NCBI GenBank assembly: GCA_947498705.1
Contig: CANMLW010000022.1
Coordinates: forward strand, 1 to 51,258
Direction of reading: 5' to 3'
DNA length: 51,258 bases
From: an uncultured Aquimarina sp.
GTDB lineage: Bacteria; Bacteroidota; Bacteroidia; Flavobacteriales; Flavobacteriaceae
The notes under the pieces are model-generated. The model had not been told where the DNA came from. It made no database searches and was given only the letters and a program-made list of their open reading frames with translations. Positions 33,325 through 40,702 of this stretch are shown in pieces. Numbering within the stretch: the stretch's first letter is position 1; each line of letters starts with the position of its first letter. The translations under genes and the position numbers were made by a program.

Positions 33325-33759
33325 ATGAAAGAATTTATATCCTATGCCAAATCAAAATTTAACGTAGACAAAAAACTGATTCTTATATACATCCTGATTT
33401 ATTTTAGTTGGGGAATGGGGATGAATGAATTTGGTGCTACCATGCAAATAGCAAAATTTACTTTTTGGTGGCAAGTAATTACCTGTTATATCTTATATAT
33501 GATCCCCATTTCTTTGTTATTACGAGGTTTACCATTTCATATGCAATACGCTTATGGTTTGGTTGCCATGGGATTATTAGAATTTGGGGGGTATGCTCTT
33601 AAAACTTCATATGCATACCCTAATAATATCCTAGATCAGTTTTTTAATATCAGAAACTTTAGTTTGGGAATGGCTTTGTTTTTTGCTTTATATTTTCCGA
33701 TCGGAAATTGGGCTGTTTCTAAAATTTATAAGCTATTATTTAAAAGTGATAACGAATAA
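33325..33759 (+). CDS. Hypothetical four-helix membrane protein, 144 aa
   Basis: I do not recognise the family. Four hydrophobic segments (LILIYILIYFSWGMGM, VITCYILYMIPISLLL, AYGLVAMGLLEFGGYAL, FSLGMALFFALYFPIGNWA) indicate an integral membrane protein with a short basic N terminus. It stands 99 bp past the PPTase gene on the same strand, so it may or may not be in the PKS operon. A very strong terminator follows at 33804-33846. Confidence 0.75.
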   Translation: MKEFISYAKSKFNVDKKLILIYILIYFSWGMGMNEFGATMQIAKFTFWWQVITCYILYMIPISLLLRGLPFHMQYAYGLVAMGLLEFGGYALKTSYAYPNNILDQFFNIRNFSLGMALFFALYFPIGNWAVSKIYKLLFKSDNE

Positions 33760-33803
33760 AGCTATTTCTATCAGGTCACATATTTGTTATTAAACAAGTT
33801 TAA

Positions 33804-33846
33804 TAATAAGAATGCCATGTTTAAAATAAACATGGCATTCTTATTA
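33804..33846. terminator. Strong bidirectional hairpin between convergent genes
   Basis: A 20-bp perfect stem TAATAAGAATGCCATGTTTA and its complement with loop AAA, between the membrane protein gene (plus) and the DoxX gene (minus). It is unusually long for a terminator. Confidence 0.85.
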
Positions 33847-33888
33847 AAAAGTTTACTGCTATGACCTGTAATCATTCAATACAGTATC

Positions 33889-34323
33889 CTATAAACTTTT
33901 TAATCTTACTCTCAATGCTTCAGGAAACTTATACAAGGTTAATAAAGCTCCAATAATGATAATGTTTTTGAAAATATATTGTCCTAGTAATGTAAATACG
34001 AGAGGAGAATTAGAAAATGATTCCTCTGGAAACAAAAACAAAGGCGCAAAAGTAAATAGCATATGTATAAGTGCTAAACTAATTGTAAGTTGTCTTCGAA
34101 TATTAAAAATTAATAATAATCCAATGATGGTTTCTGATATTGCCAATAAAATAATGGATACATCAGGGGGTACTAACCCAAACGTTAAAATATCTATAGT
34201 ATTCTTGGCTAATTTTTCTGCATGACTGGTATCAGGAAAATATTTTAATACCCCAAACCAAAGATAGACCAAACCAATACTAAAGGTTAAAAACCGACTA
34301 CTTGACACTCTTTTTAAATTCAT
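33889..34323 (-). CDS. DoxX-like membrane protein, 144 aa
   Basis: Four hydrophobic segments of a small membrane protein with a DoxX-like pattern: FLTFSIGLVYLWFGVLKYFPD at the N terminus, ISETIIGLLLIFNI, SLALIHMLFTFAPLFLFPEE and FKNIIIIGALLTLYKF. DoxX proteins are often linked to quinone or oxidative-stress functions, but the exact role is unknown. The gene stands alone, convergent with the neighbour to its left. Confidence 0.75.
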   Translation of the reverse strand: MNLKRVSSSRFLTFSIGLVYLWFGVLKYFPDTSHAEKLAKNTIDILTFGLVPPDVSIILLAISETIIGLLLIFNIRRQLTISLALIHMLFTFAPLFLFPEESFSNSPLVFTLLGQYIFKNIIIIGALLTLYKFPEALRVRLKSL

Positions 34324-34780
34324 AATTTGTTGTGTGATTTACGTGATTAATCTTTTTTTGCAAATCATTAATTAGTAAGTTTAGTATACATTATTATAAG
34401 CTATACAAAAGCCTTTAGAATACTAACTCTAGTGTTAAGTTTGTGTTATTGAAAATTCTATATAATACTTAGTTTCCCTACGATCAAATGTATTACTAAT
34501 AGAAATCACTCAAATACTTTTTAACATCGATTTAAGGGAAATTACCCCAAAAAAAATACGTTTTTTCCATAATCACTATTTAGGTCGACAACGGCGAATA
34601 AAAGTTTCTTTTTAAGGTAATCTAATGGTTAATTTTATGCTATTAAATGGGTAGATTGTTTACAAAACTCTATACCTATAAAATACGACGAGAGTACTTT
34701 TTTAAACCATTTTGTGAAATTGATTCTATAGTGGTATTTTTAACTACCACATACTTCCAAAATCAAAAACACCGATTGAG
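34324..34780. other. Intergenic region without a gene
   Basis: No gene or RNA was recognised in these 457 A+T-rich bases. Near 34537-34555 the stretch GGGAAATTACCCCAAAAA shares its centre GAAATTACCCC with the hairpin loop of the repeats at 40.7-41.8 kb. Promoters of the divergent DoxX and hydroxylase genes must lie here but no full consensus was found. Confidence 0.6.
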
Positions 34781-34816
34781 GTGTTATTTTTGAATATTTA
34801 TAATGACTATATAAGC

Positions 34817-35692
34817 ATGGAAAACTATACAACAGCATTTGTCAATTCTTTTATAGGGAATGTACAATGGATCTGGAAATCGGTAATTTTCGAAGTTCCA
34901 TGGTATCTGAACTACTTTTGGGGACTTATCGTGATATCCCTTCTTATATGGGGACTAGAAATTATGTTTCCCTGGAGAAAAAATCAATCAATACTTAGAA
35001 AAGATTTTTGGTTAGATGCATTCTATATGTTTTTTAACTTTTTCATTTTTGCCGTTGCTATAAATGGAGTGTATAAAGTTTTAGAGATATTATTTAAAGA
35101 AATAGGAATCTCTTCACAATTTTTTGTACTAATTAATCTTTCTTCTCTTTCTAACTGGTTACAATTAGTTCTATTTTTTATCATTTTGGATTTTGTACAA
35201 TGGGTTACTCATATAGCACTTCACAAGTTCCCTTTTCTATGGAAATTTCACAAAATACACCACTCTGTTAAAGAAATGGGATTTGCAGCTCATTTACGCT
35301 ATCATTGGATGGAAAACATTTTTTACAAGCCTCTAAAAACTATAGGAGTTATGCTACTTGGAGGTTTTGAACCTGAACACGCATACATAGTTCATTTTAT
35401 CGCTATTATTATTGGGCATTTGAATCATGCCAACATTAAGATTACCTGGGGTCCTTTAAAATATCTTATTAACAATCCAGTAATGCATTTATATCATCAC
35501 TCTTATGAACTACCAAAAGGGTCTTATGGCGTTAATTTTGGAATAAGTCTAAGCATTTGGGATTATATTTTTAAAACTCAGCACATTCCAGAAGATAGCG
35601 GGACTATAGAAATTGGATTTCCGGGAGACGAAAACATTCCTAAAAATTTTATTCAACAACTAGTTTACGGTTTTAGAAAAACCAAAGATTAG
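34817..35692 (+). CDS. Fatty acid hydroxylase / sterol desaturase family protein
   Basis: A 291-residue integral membrane di-iron enzyme. The histidine clusters are visible: HIALH, then WKFHKIHHSV, LNHANIK and HLYHHSYE, which hold the iron atoms. Hydrophobic segments surround them (YFWGLIVISLLIWGLE, FYMFFNFFIFAVAING, LVLFFIILDFVQWV). Family members hydroxylate or desaturate lipids in the membrane. The start is taken at ATG 34817; GTG 34781 would add 12 residues. It stands alone between the DoxX gene and SRP RNA. Confidence 0.88.
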   Translation: MENYTTAFVNSFIGNVQWIWKSVIFEVPWYLNYFWGLIVISLLIWGLEIMFPWRKNQSILRKDFWLDAFYMFFNFFIFAVAINGVYKVLEILFKEIGISSQFFVLINLSSLSNWLQLVLFFIILDFVQWVTHIALHKFPFLWKFHKIHHSVKEMGFAAHLRYHWMENIFYKPLKTIGVMLLGGFEPEHAYIVHFIAIIIGHLNHANIKITWGPLKYLINNPVMHLYHHSYELPKGSYGVNFGISLSIWDYIFKTQHIPEDSGTIEIGFPGDENIPKNFIQQLVYGFRKTKD

Positions 35693-35771
35693 TAATTAAC
35701 AATTTTCTTGGGTAGCGTATAATTTTGGAGTAAGATTAGTTCTAGGAAAGTAACTTTTAGGCACAAAAAAA

Positions 35772-35865
35772 GGCAAGCTACCTACATCACACCGCTACAA
35801 CCGTCTACCTTTGCTGCGTTCCCGCCCTGGAGGATTCAACAGGAGCTAGTTGTGTAGGACTTGCC
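35772..35865 (-). ncRNA. ffs: Signal recognition particle RNA (small bacterial type)
   Basis: On the minus strand the ends pair (GGCAAG with CTTGCC) and the conserved tip is present as CCAGGGCGGGAACGCAGCAAAGGTAG, given here in parts: CCAGGGCGGGAACGCAGC and AAAGGTAG. A T7 tract follows the 3' end (minus) as a terminator. This RNA with Ffh targets nascent membrane and secreted proteins. The promoter is at 35870-35900. Confidence 0.9.
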
Positions 35866-35869
35866 GCTG

Positions 35870-35900
35870 CAAAGATACAATCTTTAAGAGATAAAACAAT
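35870..35900 (-). promoter_or_regulatory. Promoter of the SRP RNA gene
   Basis: On the minus strand ATTG (35897-35900), 19 bases, TATCTTTG (35870-35877), directly before the RNA's 5' end. Confidence 0.75.
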
Positions 35901-35954
35901 GATTTTTTAAACCCAATTAAAATAAATATCTTGCTTTAAATTATAACAACCCTA

Positions 35955-37007
35955 ATGAAAACACATAACTTATTAATCATCATTATATTAAGCACATTCT
36001 TCTTTTCTTGCAGAAGCAATCAAGATCAAAGAAAAAAATATTTTTCTATCAATATTGTTAATAATCAAACCAAATTTAAGCTTGGTGAAACCATAAAAGC
36101 TAGTATTAGTAACACTCAAAACATTCAAATTGATTCTGTAGCTTATGTGTTGGATTCAAAAAAAATTGCTTCAAAAAGTAATTTTGATTTAGAAGAAAAG
36201 ATAGATGAGGAAAAATTAGGGAAACATATACTAACGGCGCAAGTATTTTATGATGGTACTATCGATACTATTAGTAAAAAAATAACTTTACTAAACAATA
36301 TTGCACCTAAACTATTTTCTTACGAAATAGTAGCTACTTACCCTCACGACAAAAATGCTTTTACTCAAGGTCTAGAATTTGTAGGGGACACGCTATATGA
36401 AAGCACGGGTAAAAATGGAAAATCCTCATTAAGAAAATTAGATTATAAAACAGGTAAAATATTACTACAAAAAAAAGTTCCTGATGCTTACTTTGCAGAA
36501 GGAATAACCATTTTGAACCATAAGATATATCAATTAACATGGACCTCTCGAGAAGGGTTTATTTATGATTTGTCATCACTAGAAAAAACAGGAAGTTTTG
36601 CCTATAATAAAAGTAAAGAAGGATGGGGACTGTGTAATGATGGTACTTATATATATAAAAGTGATGGTACCGAAAAAATATGGGTTTTGGACTCACAAAC
36701 GCTTGCAGAAAAGGAGTATATAGAAATTACAACTAACAAAAGTGTTAAATCAAAATTTAATGAATTAGAGTGGGTAGATGGTAAAATCTATGCAAATACA
36801 TGGCAAAAAGATGGTATTGCTATTATTAACCCAAAGAATGGTGCATTGGAGGCTGTAATAAACCTTTCTGGGCTACGGGAAAAAGTATCTCAACATCAGG
36901 AATTAGATGTCCTAAATGGTATTGCCTATAAAGAAGATACAAAACAGCTATTTGTAACAGGAAAAAACTGGGACAAACTTTTTGAGATAAAAATTATCAA
37001 AAAGTAA
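35955..37007 (+). CDS. Glutaminyl-peptide cyclotransferase (bacterial type) lipoprotein
   Basis: A 350-residue exported enzyme that forms N-terminal pyroglutamate on secreted proteins. The lipoprotein signal HNLLIIIILSTFFFSC has a Cys at residue 19 (FFSC). From about residue 110 follows the five-bladed beta-propeller of glutamine cyclotransferases: YPHDKNAFTQGLEFVGD, LYESTGKNGKSSLRKLD, YFAEGITILNHKIYQLTW, WGLCNDGTYIYKSDG, NELEWVDGKIYANTW and LNGIAYKEDTKQLFVTGKNW. The first 100 residues form a separate beta domain found in Bacteroidota members. It stands alone. Confidence 0.9.
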   Translation: MKTHNLLIIIILSTFFFSCRSNQDQRKKYFSINIVNNQTKFKLGETIKASISNTQNIQIDSVAYVLDSKKIASKSNFDLEEKIDEEKLGKHILTAQVFYDGTIDTISKKITLLNNIAPKLFSYEIVATYPHDKNAFTQGLEFVGDTLYESTGKNGKSSLRKLDYKTGKILLQKKVPDAYFAEGITILNHKIYQLTWTSREGFIYDLSSLEKTGSFAYNKSKEGWGLCNDGTYIYKSDGTEKIWVLDSQTLAEKEYIEITTNKSVKSKFNELEWVDGKIYANTWQKDGIAIINPKNGALEAVINLSGLREKVSQHQELDVLNGIAYKEDTKQLFVTGKNWDKLFEIKIIKK

Positions 37008-37126
37008 TATGTTTCTTTCTTATTTTTAAATCAAAATTTAGTAAAATTCCTTCTTTTTTAAAACAATCCTTATAGCAAACATCATAATTAATACCTTGTT
37101 ATTATAATAGACAGATAATAAAACGT

Positions 37127-37134
37127 ACATTTGC
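37127..37134 (+). promoter_or_regulatory. -7 promoter element of the DEAD helicase gene
   Basis: TACATTTG, 17 bp before the ATG, matches TAnnTTTG. No good TTTG lies at the expected -33 distance. Confidence 0.5.
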
Positions 37135-37150
37135 GGCTTATTTTAGCTAT

Positions 37151-38917
37151 ATGAACAAATTTGAAGCATTAGGCCTTGGTGATGCCATTGTAAAGGCAGT
37201 GAATGAAATGGGTTTCGAAACCCCGAGTGAAGTACAAGAAAAGGCAATTCCTATTTTGCTCAATGAAGATACCGACATTGTTGCTTTGGCACAAACTGGT
37301 ACAGGAAAAACAGCAGCTTTTGGTTTTCCGTTAATCGAAAAAGTTGATAGTTCTAGCAGGATTACGCAGGGATTAATACTTTCTCCTACTCGTGAGCTTT
37401 GCTTGCAAATCACAAACGAGTTAAAAAACTATTCTAAGTTTGTACCGGGATTACATACCGTTGCAATATATGGTGGAGCCAGTATTACCGATCAGGCAAA
37501 GCAAATAAAAAGAGGAGCTCAAATCGTTGTGGCAACTCCTGGACGAATGCAAGATATGATCAACCGTAAAATGGTAGACATCACCAATATCGGTTATTGC
37601 GTACTGGATGAAGCTGATGAAATGCTAAATATGGGATTTTATGAAGATATTAATTCTATTCTTTCTCATACTCCTAATGAAAAAAGTACCTGGTTATTTT
37701 CTGCTACCATGCCAAAAGAGGTATCTACTATAGCCAAACGGTTTATGCATGAACCTGTAGAAATAACTGTAGGACATAAAAACACAGGATCAAAAAACGT
37801 ATCTCACGAATATTATGTTGTTAATTCTCGAGATAGATACGCTGCTTTAAAAAGATTAGCAGATGCCAATCCAGATATATTTTCGGTAATATTTTGTCGT
37901 ACAAAAAGAGATACGCAAAAAGTTGCAGAGAACCTTATCGAAGATGGTTATAATGCTGCAGCATTGCATGGGGATCTAAGTCAAAATCAGCGTGATCTGG
38001 TAATGAAAAGCTTTAGAAACCGACAAATACAAATGTTAGTAGCTACCGATGTCGCTGCCAGAGGAATTGATGTTGATGATGTTACTCATGTAATTAATTA
38101 CCAATTACCCGACGAAATTGAAACCTACACCCACCGAAGCGGACGAACAGGTCGTGCAGGTAAGAGTGGTGTCTCTATGGTGATCGTTTCTAAAAGTGAA
38201 ATTAGAAAGATTAAATCGGTAGAACGTATTATTAAGAAGAGTTTTGAGAAAAAAGAAATTCCTAGTGGAGAAGAAATATGTCAAGTACAACTTTTTCATT
38301 TAGCCAATGATATAAGAAAGGCCGAAATAAACCACGAGATTGATAGTTATTTACCTTCAATTAATGAAGTTCTTAAGGAATTTTCTAAAGAAGAATTAAT
38401 CAAAAAGTTCTTCTCGGTAGAATTTTCTCGTTTCCATAATTATTACAAAAAGGCAAGAGATCTTAATGTATCCAATGAACAAGGAAACGACTATAGCAAT
38501 AATGGTAGCACCCGTTACTTTATTAATGTAGGTGAAAAAGATGGGTTTGATTGGATGACACTAAAAGATTTCTTGAAAGAAGTTCTTGAAATTGGTAGTG
38601 ATTCTTTAAGTCGAGTAGATGTAAAAGAAAGCTTTTCTTTCTTTAACACGTCTACAGAACATCAGGAACGTGTTCTTCAGATTTTTGAAGACTTTAGAAT
38701 GGAAGGACGAAAAGTAAACGTCGAAATTTCTAAAGATTCTGGACGTAGAGGTGGCGGTAGACGTCGTCGTGATGGTGGTGATAATGGTTTTAAAGGAAAA
38801 AGAAGAAGCGATGGTTTTAAACCTAAAGGAAGAAAACGTTTCGACAACAAGGATAACAAAGGGAATGAAAGTGGGAACAGAAGAAGAGACCGAAGAAAAC
38901 GTAGTGATCGTAGATAA
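37151..38917 (+). CDS. DEAD-box RNA helicase with DbpA-type RNA-binding domain
   Basis: A 588-residue ATP-dependent RNA helicase. Core motifs: AQTGTGKTAAFGFP (I), SPTRELCLQ (Ia), DEADEMLNMGF (II), FSATMP (III), ARGIDVDDVTHVINYQLP (V) and HRSGRTGRAGKSG (VI). Residues 455-540 look like the DbpA RNA-binding domain (TRYFINVGEKDGFDWMTLKDFL). A basic Arg/Gly/Lys tail (RRGGGRRRRDGGDNGFKG and so on) ends the protein. Relatives such as CsdA and DbpA act in ribosome assembly and cold adaptation. It is monocistronic with a -7 element at 37127. Confidence 0.94.
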   Translation: MNKFEALGLGDAIVKAVNEMGFETPSEVQEKAIPILLNEDTDIVALAQTGTGKTAAFGFPLIEKVDSSSRITQGLILSPTRELCLQITNELKNYSKFVPGLHTVAIYGGASITDQAKQIKRGAQIVVATPGRMQDMINRKMVDITNIGYCVLDEADEMLNMGFYEDINSILSHTPNEKSTWLFSATMPKEVSTIAKRFMHEPVEITVGHKNTGSKNVSHEYYVVNSRDRYAALKRLADANPDIFSVIFCRTKRDTQKVAENLIEDGYNAAALHGDLSQNQRDLVMKSFRNRQIQMLVATDVAARGIDVDDVTHVINYQLPDEIETYTHRSGRTGRAGKSGVSMVIVSKSEIRKIKSVERIIKKSFEKKEIPSGEEICQVQLFHLANDIRKAEINHEIDSYLPSINEVLKEFSKEELIKKFFSVEFSRFHNYYKKARDLNVSNEQGNDYSNNGSTRYFINVGEKDGFDWMTLKDFLKEVLEIGSDSLSRVDVKESFSFFNTSTEHQERVLQIFEDFRMEGRKVNVEISKDSGRRGGGRRRRDGGDNGFKGKRRSDGFKPKGRKRFDNKDNKGNESGNRRRDRRKRSDRR

Positions 38918-39040
38918 TATTATTTGATAAGTAAATCGTAAAATATCAATATATTGATTCATCGTTTTTCTAAAATACCACAGTGAGTAAAAACATTTAT
39001 TAGTTTTTATGTCACTTTGTAGAAAATTAAGCGTCATAAT

Positions 39041-39814
39041 ATGTACATGAAAAGAATATTATTTTACATAGTATTAATAGTAAGTATCACAATTAATGCT
39101 CAAGACGAAGCCCCTGTGGATGTTGTATCTGGAAAAGTACTAAATGCTGCTACAGACCAAAAACTAGAAAGTGTACATATTGTTAACCTTAGCCAAGTTA
39201 GTGGTACTATTACTAATAAAAAAGGAGATTTTAGCATTCCGGCCAAGGTAAATGACACCTTATATTTTAGTTATATTGGTTATAAACCTTTGCGTATAAG
39301 AGTCACAAATGATTGGATAAAATACGGTGATGTCAAAATTAAAATGACCGAATTAGGTATTGCGCTAGAAAAAGTTGTTGTTTCAGAGGTTCAGCTTACT
39401 GGTTATCTTGAAATTGACGCCAAGAAAATACCTGTGTATAATAACTATCGATACAGCATCTCTGGACTTGATTCTGGATACGAAGGAGGTAACAAACAAC
39501 CTGGGGCTGTTAACAAGGTTTTAGGCGCTATTTTTAACCCTGCGGACTTTTTATACAATATGTTTAGTAAACGCTCTAAAGAGCTAAGAAAGTTGCGTAA
39601 AATGAAGAAAGATGATGAGATTAGAAATTTACTTGAAACAAAGTTTGATCGTGCTACGTTAATGGCTTTGTTACAAGTAGAACGTATGGATATTGATGAG
39701 ATTCTGCGCAACTGTAATTATTCTGCTGATTTTATAAAATTTGCTAATGATCTTCAAATTCTTGATGCAATTAGTGAGTGTTACGAAGAATATAAAATCT
39801 TAGAACGAAAATAA
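39041..39814 (+). CDS. Exported CarboxypepD_reg-like domain protein, 257 aa
   Basis: A signal peptide (MYMKRILFYIVLIVSITINAQ; the second Met is an alternative start) is followed by a carboxypeptidase-regulatory-like beta-sandwich at residues 27-115: VSGKVLNAATDQKLESVHIVN, GTITNKKGDFSIPAKVNDTLYFSYIGYKPL. The rest is mainly alpha-helical and charged (KRSKELRKLRKMKKDDEIRNL), with no known family. Such proteins sit in the periplasm or outer membrane of Bacteroidota. It lies 120 bp past the helicase gene. No regulatory sequence is clear. Confidence 0.85.
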   Translation: MYMKRILFYIVLIVSITINAQDEAPVDVVSGKVLNAATDQKLESVHIVNLSQVSGTITNKKGDFSIPAKVNDTLYFSYIGYKPLRIRVTNDWIKYGDVKIKMTELGIALEKVVVSEVQLTGYLEIDAKKIPVYNNYRYSISGLDSGYEGGNKQPGAVNKVLGAIFNPADFLYNMFSKRSKELRKLRKMKKDDEIRNLLETKFDRATLMALLQVERMDIDEILRNCNYSADFIKFANDLQILDAISECYEEYKILERK

Positions 39815-39967
39815 AAGATCGATACGGTCACCATATGTATCCCAAACATTTTGTTAAACTCACAAAGGGAGTTCTTCTCTTATTTCTGAAACTTAAAATT
39901 TTGTTTCAAAATAGCGAATACAAACTAAAATAATTCATAAAGCAAGTTTGAATTTTTAAAACTCTAC

Positions 39968-40627
39968 TTATTCTGAATCTTTATAATAACGTTCTATAAT
40001 TTTTTCATGACTTTTAATGATTTTCTTTGCCCACTGCATTCTTTTTTGCAATTTTTCTTCTTGAGACAATTGCCATCGTACATCTGATGCTCTTAATTTG
40101 GAAGTTACATGTTGCAATATAATCGCAGCCGAAACGGAAATATTAAGACTTTCGGTAAATCCAACCATCGGAATATGTAGTTTGCAATCTGCTTCAGAAA
40201 TCACCTGCTCACTTAACCCATGCCGTTCTTTACCAAAGAAAAAAGCAGCAGGCTTTGTTATATCATAGTCTTGTAAAACAATAGAATCATCATGTGGTGT
40301 GGTTGCAACAATTTGATACCCTTTGTTTTTTAAACGCGTAATGCATTCTTTTGTAGAAGCATATCTCTCTATATCTATCCACTTCTGTGCTCCCATAGCA
40401 ATTTCTCTATCTATTCGCTTTACATTTACCTCTTCAATCACATGTACATTTTGAACCCCAAATACATCGCAACTTCGTATAACCGCACTTGTATTATGCA
40501 ATTGATACACATCTTCTATTGCAACTGTAAAATGGTTTGTTCTTTGGTCTAGGATTTTTTTATTTAATCCCAATCGTCTTGGTGTAAGAAACGATTCTAA
40601 ATATTCAAGAAGTTTACTATCTGTCAT
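39968..40627 (-). CDS. trmH: TrmH-family tRNA/rRNA 2'-O-methyltransferase
   Basis: A 219-residue SpoU/TrmH knotted methyltransferase. SPOUT motifs are seen in order: NTSAVIRSCDVFGVQNVHVIE (motif 1, catalytic Asn/Arg), FFFGKERHGLSEQVI (motif 2) and MVGFTESLNISVSAAI (motif 3, knot). These are TrmH hallmarks, and TrmH methylates the ribose of G18 in tRNA. I start at ATG 40627 (MTDSKLLEYLES); the further upstream ATGs encode a hydrophobic extension not expected in this family. A minus-strand terminator (40677-40702) sits just upstream and separates it from the repeat array. Confidence 0.88.
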   Translation of the reverse strand: MTDSKLLEYLESFLTPRRLGLNKKILDQRTNHFTVAIEDVYQLHNTSAVIRSCDVFGVQNVHVIEEVNVKRIDREIAMGAQKWIDIERYASTKECITRLKNKGYQIVATTPHDDSIVLQDYDITKPAAFFFGKERHGLSEQVISEADCKLHIPMVGFTESLNISVSAAIILQHVTSKLRASDVRWQLSQEEKLQKRMQWAKKIIKSHEKIIERYYKDSE

Positions 40628-40676
40628 AACCGCTAAAATATAAAAAACATCCACTATTATTAGGTACATCAAAAAA

Positions 40677-40702
40677 GTTACCCAACTTTTACATTGGGTA
40701 AC
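40677..40702 (-). terminator. Minus-strand terminator between repeat array and trmH
   Basis: GTTACCCAA/TTGGGTAAC 9-bp stem with an eight-base loop, followed by six T on the minus strand. It would stop a transcript coming from the repeat array before it enters trmH. Confidence 0.8.
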
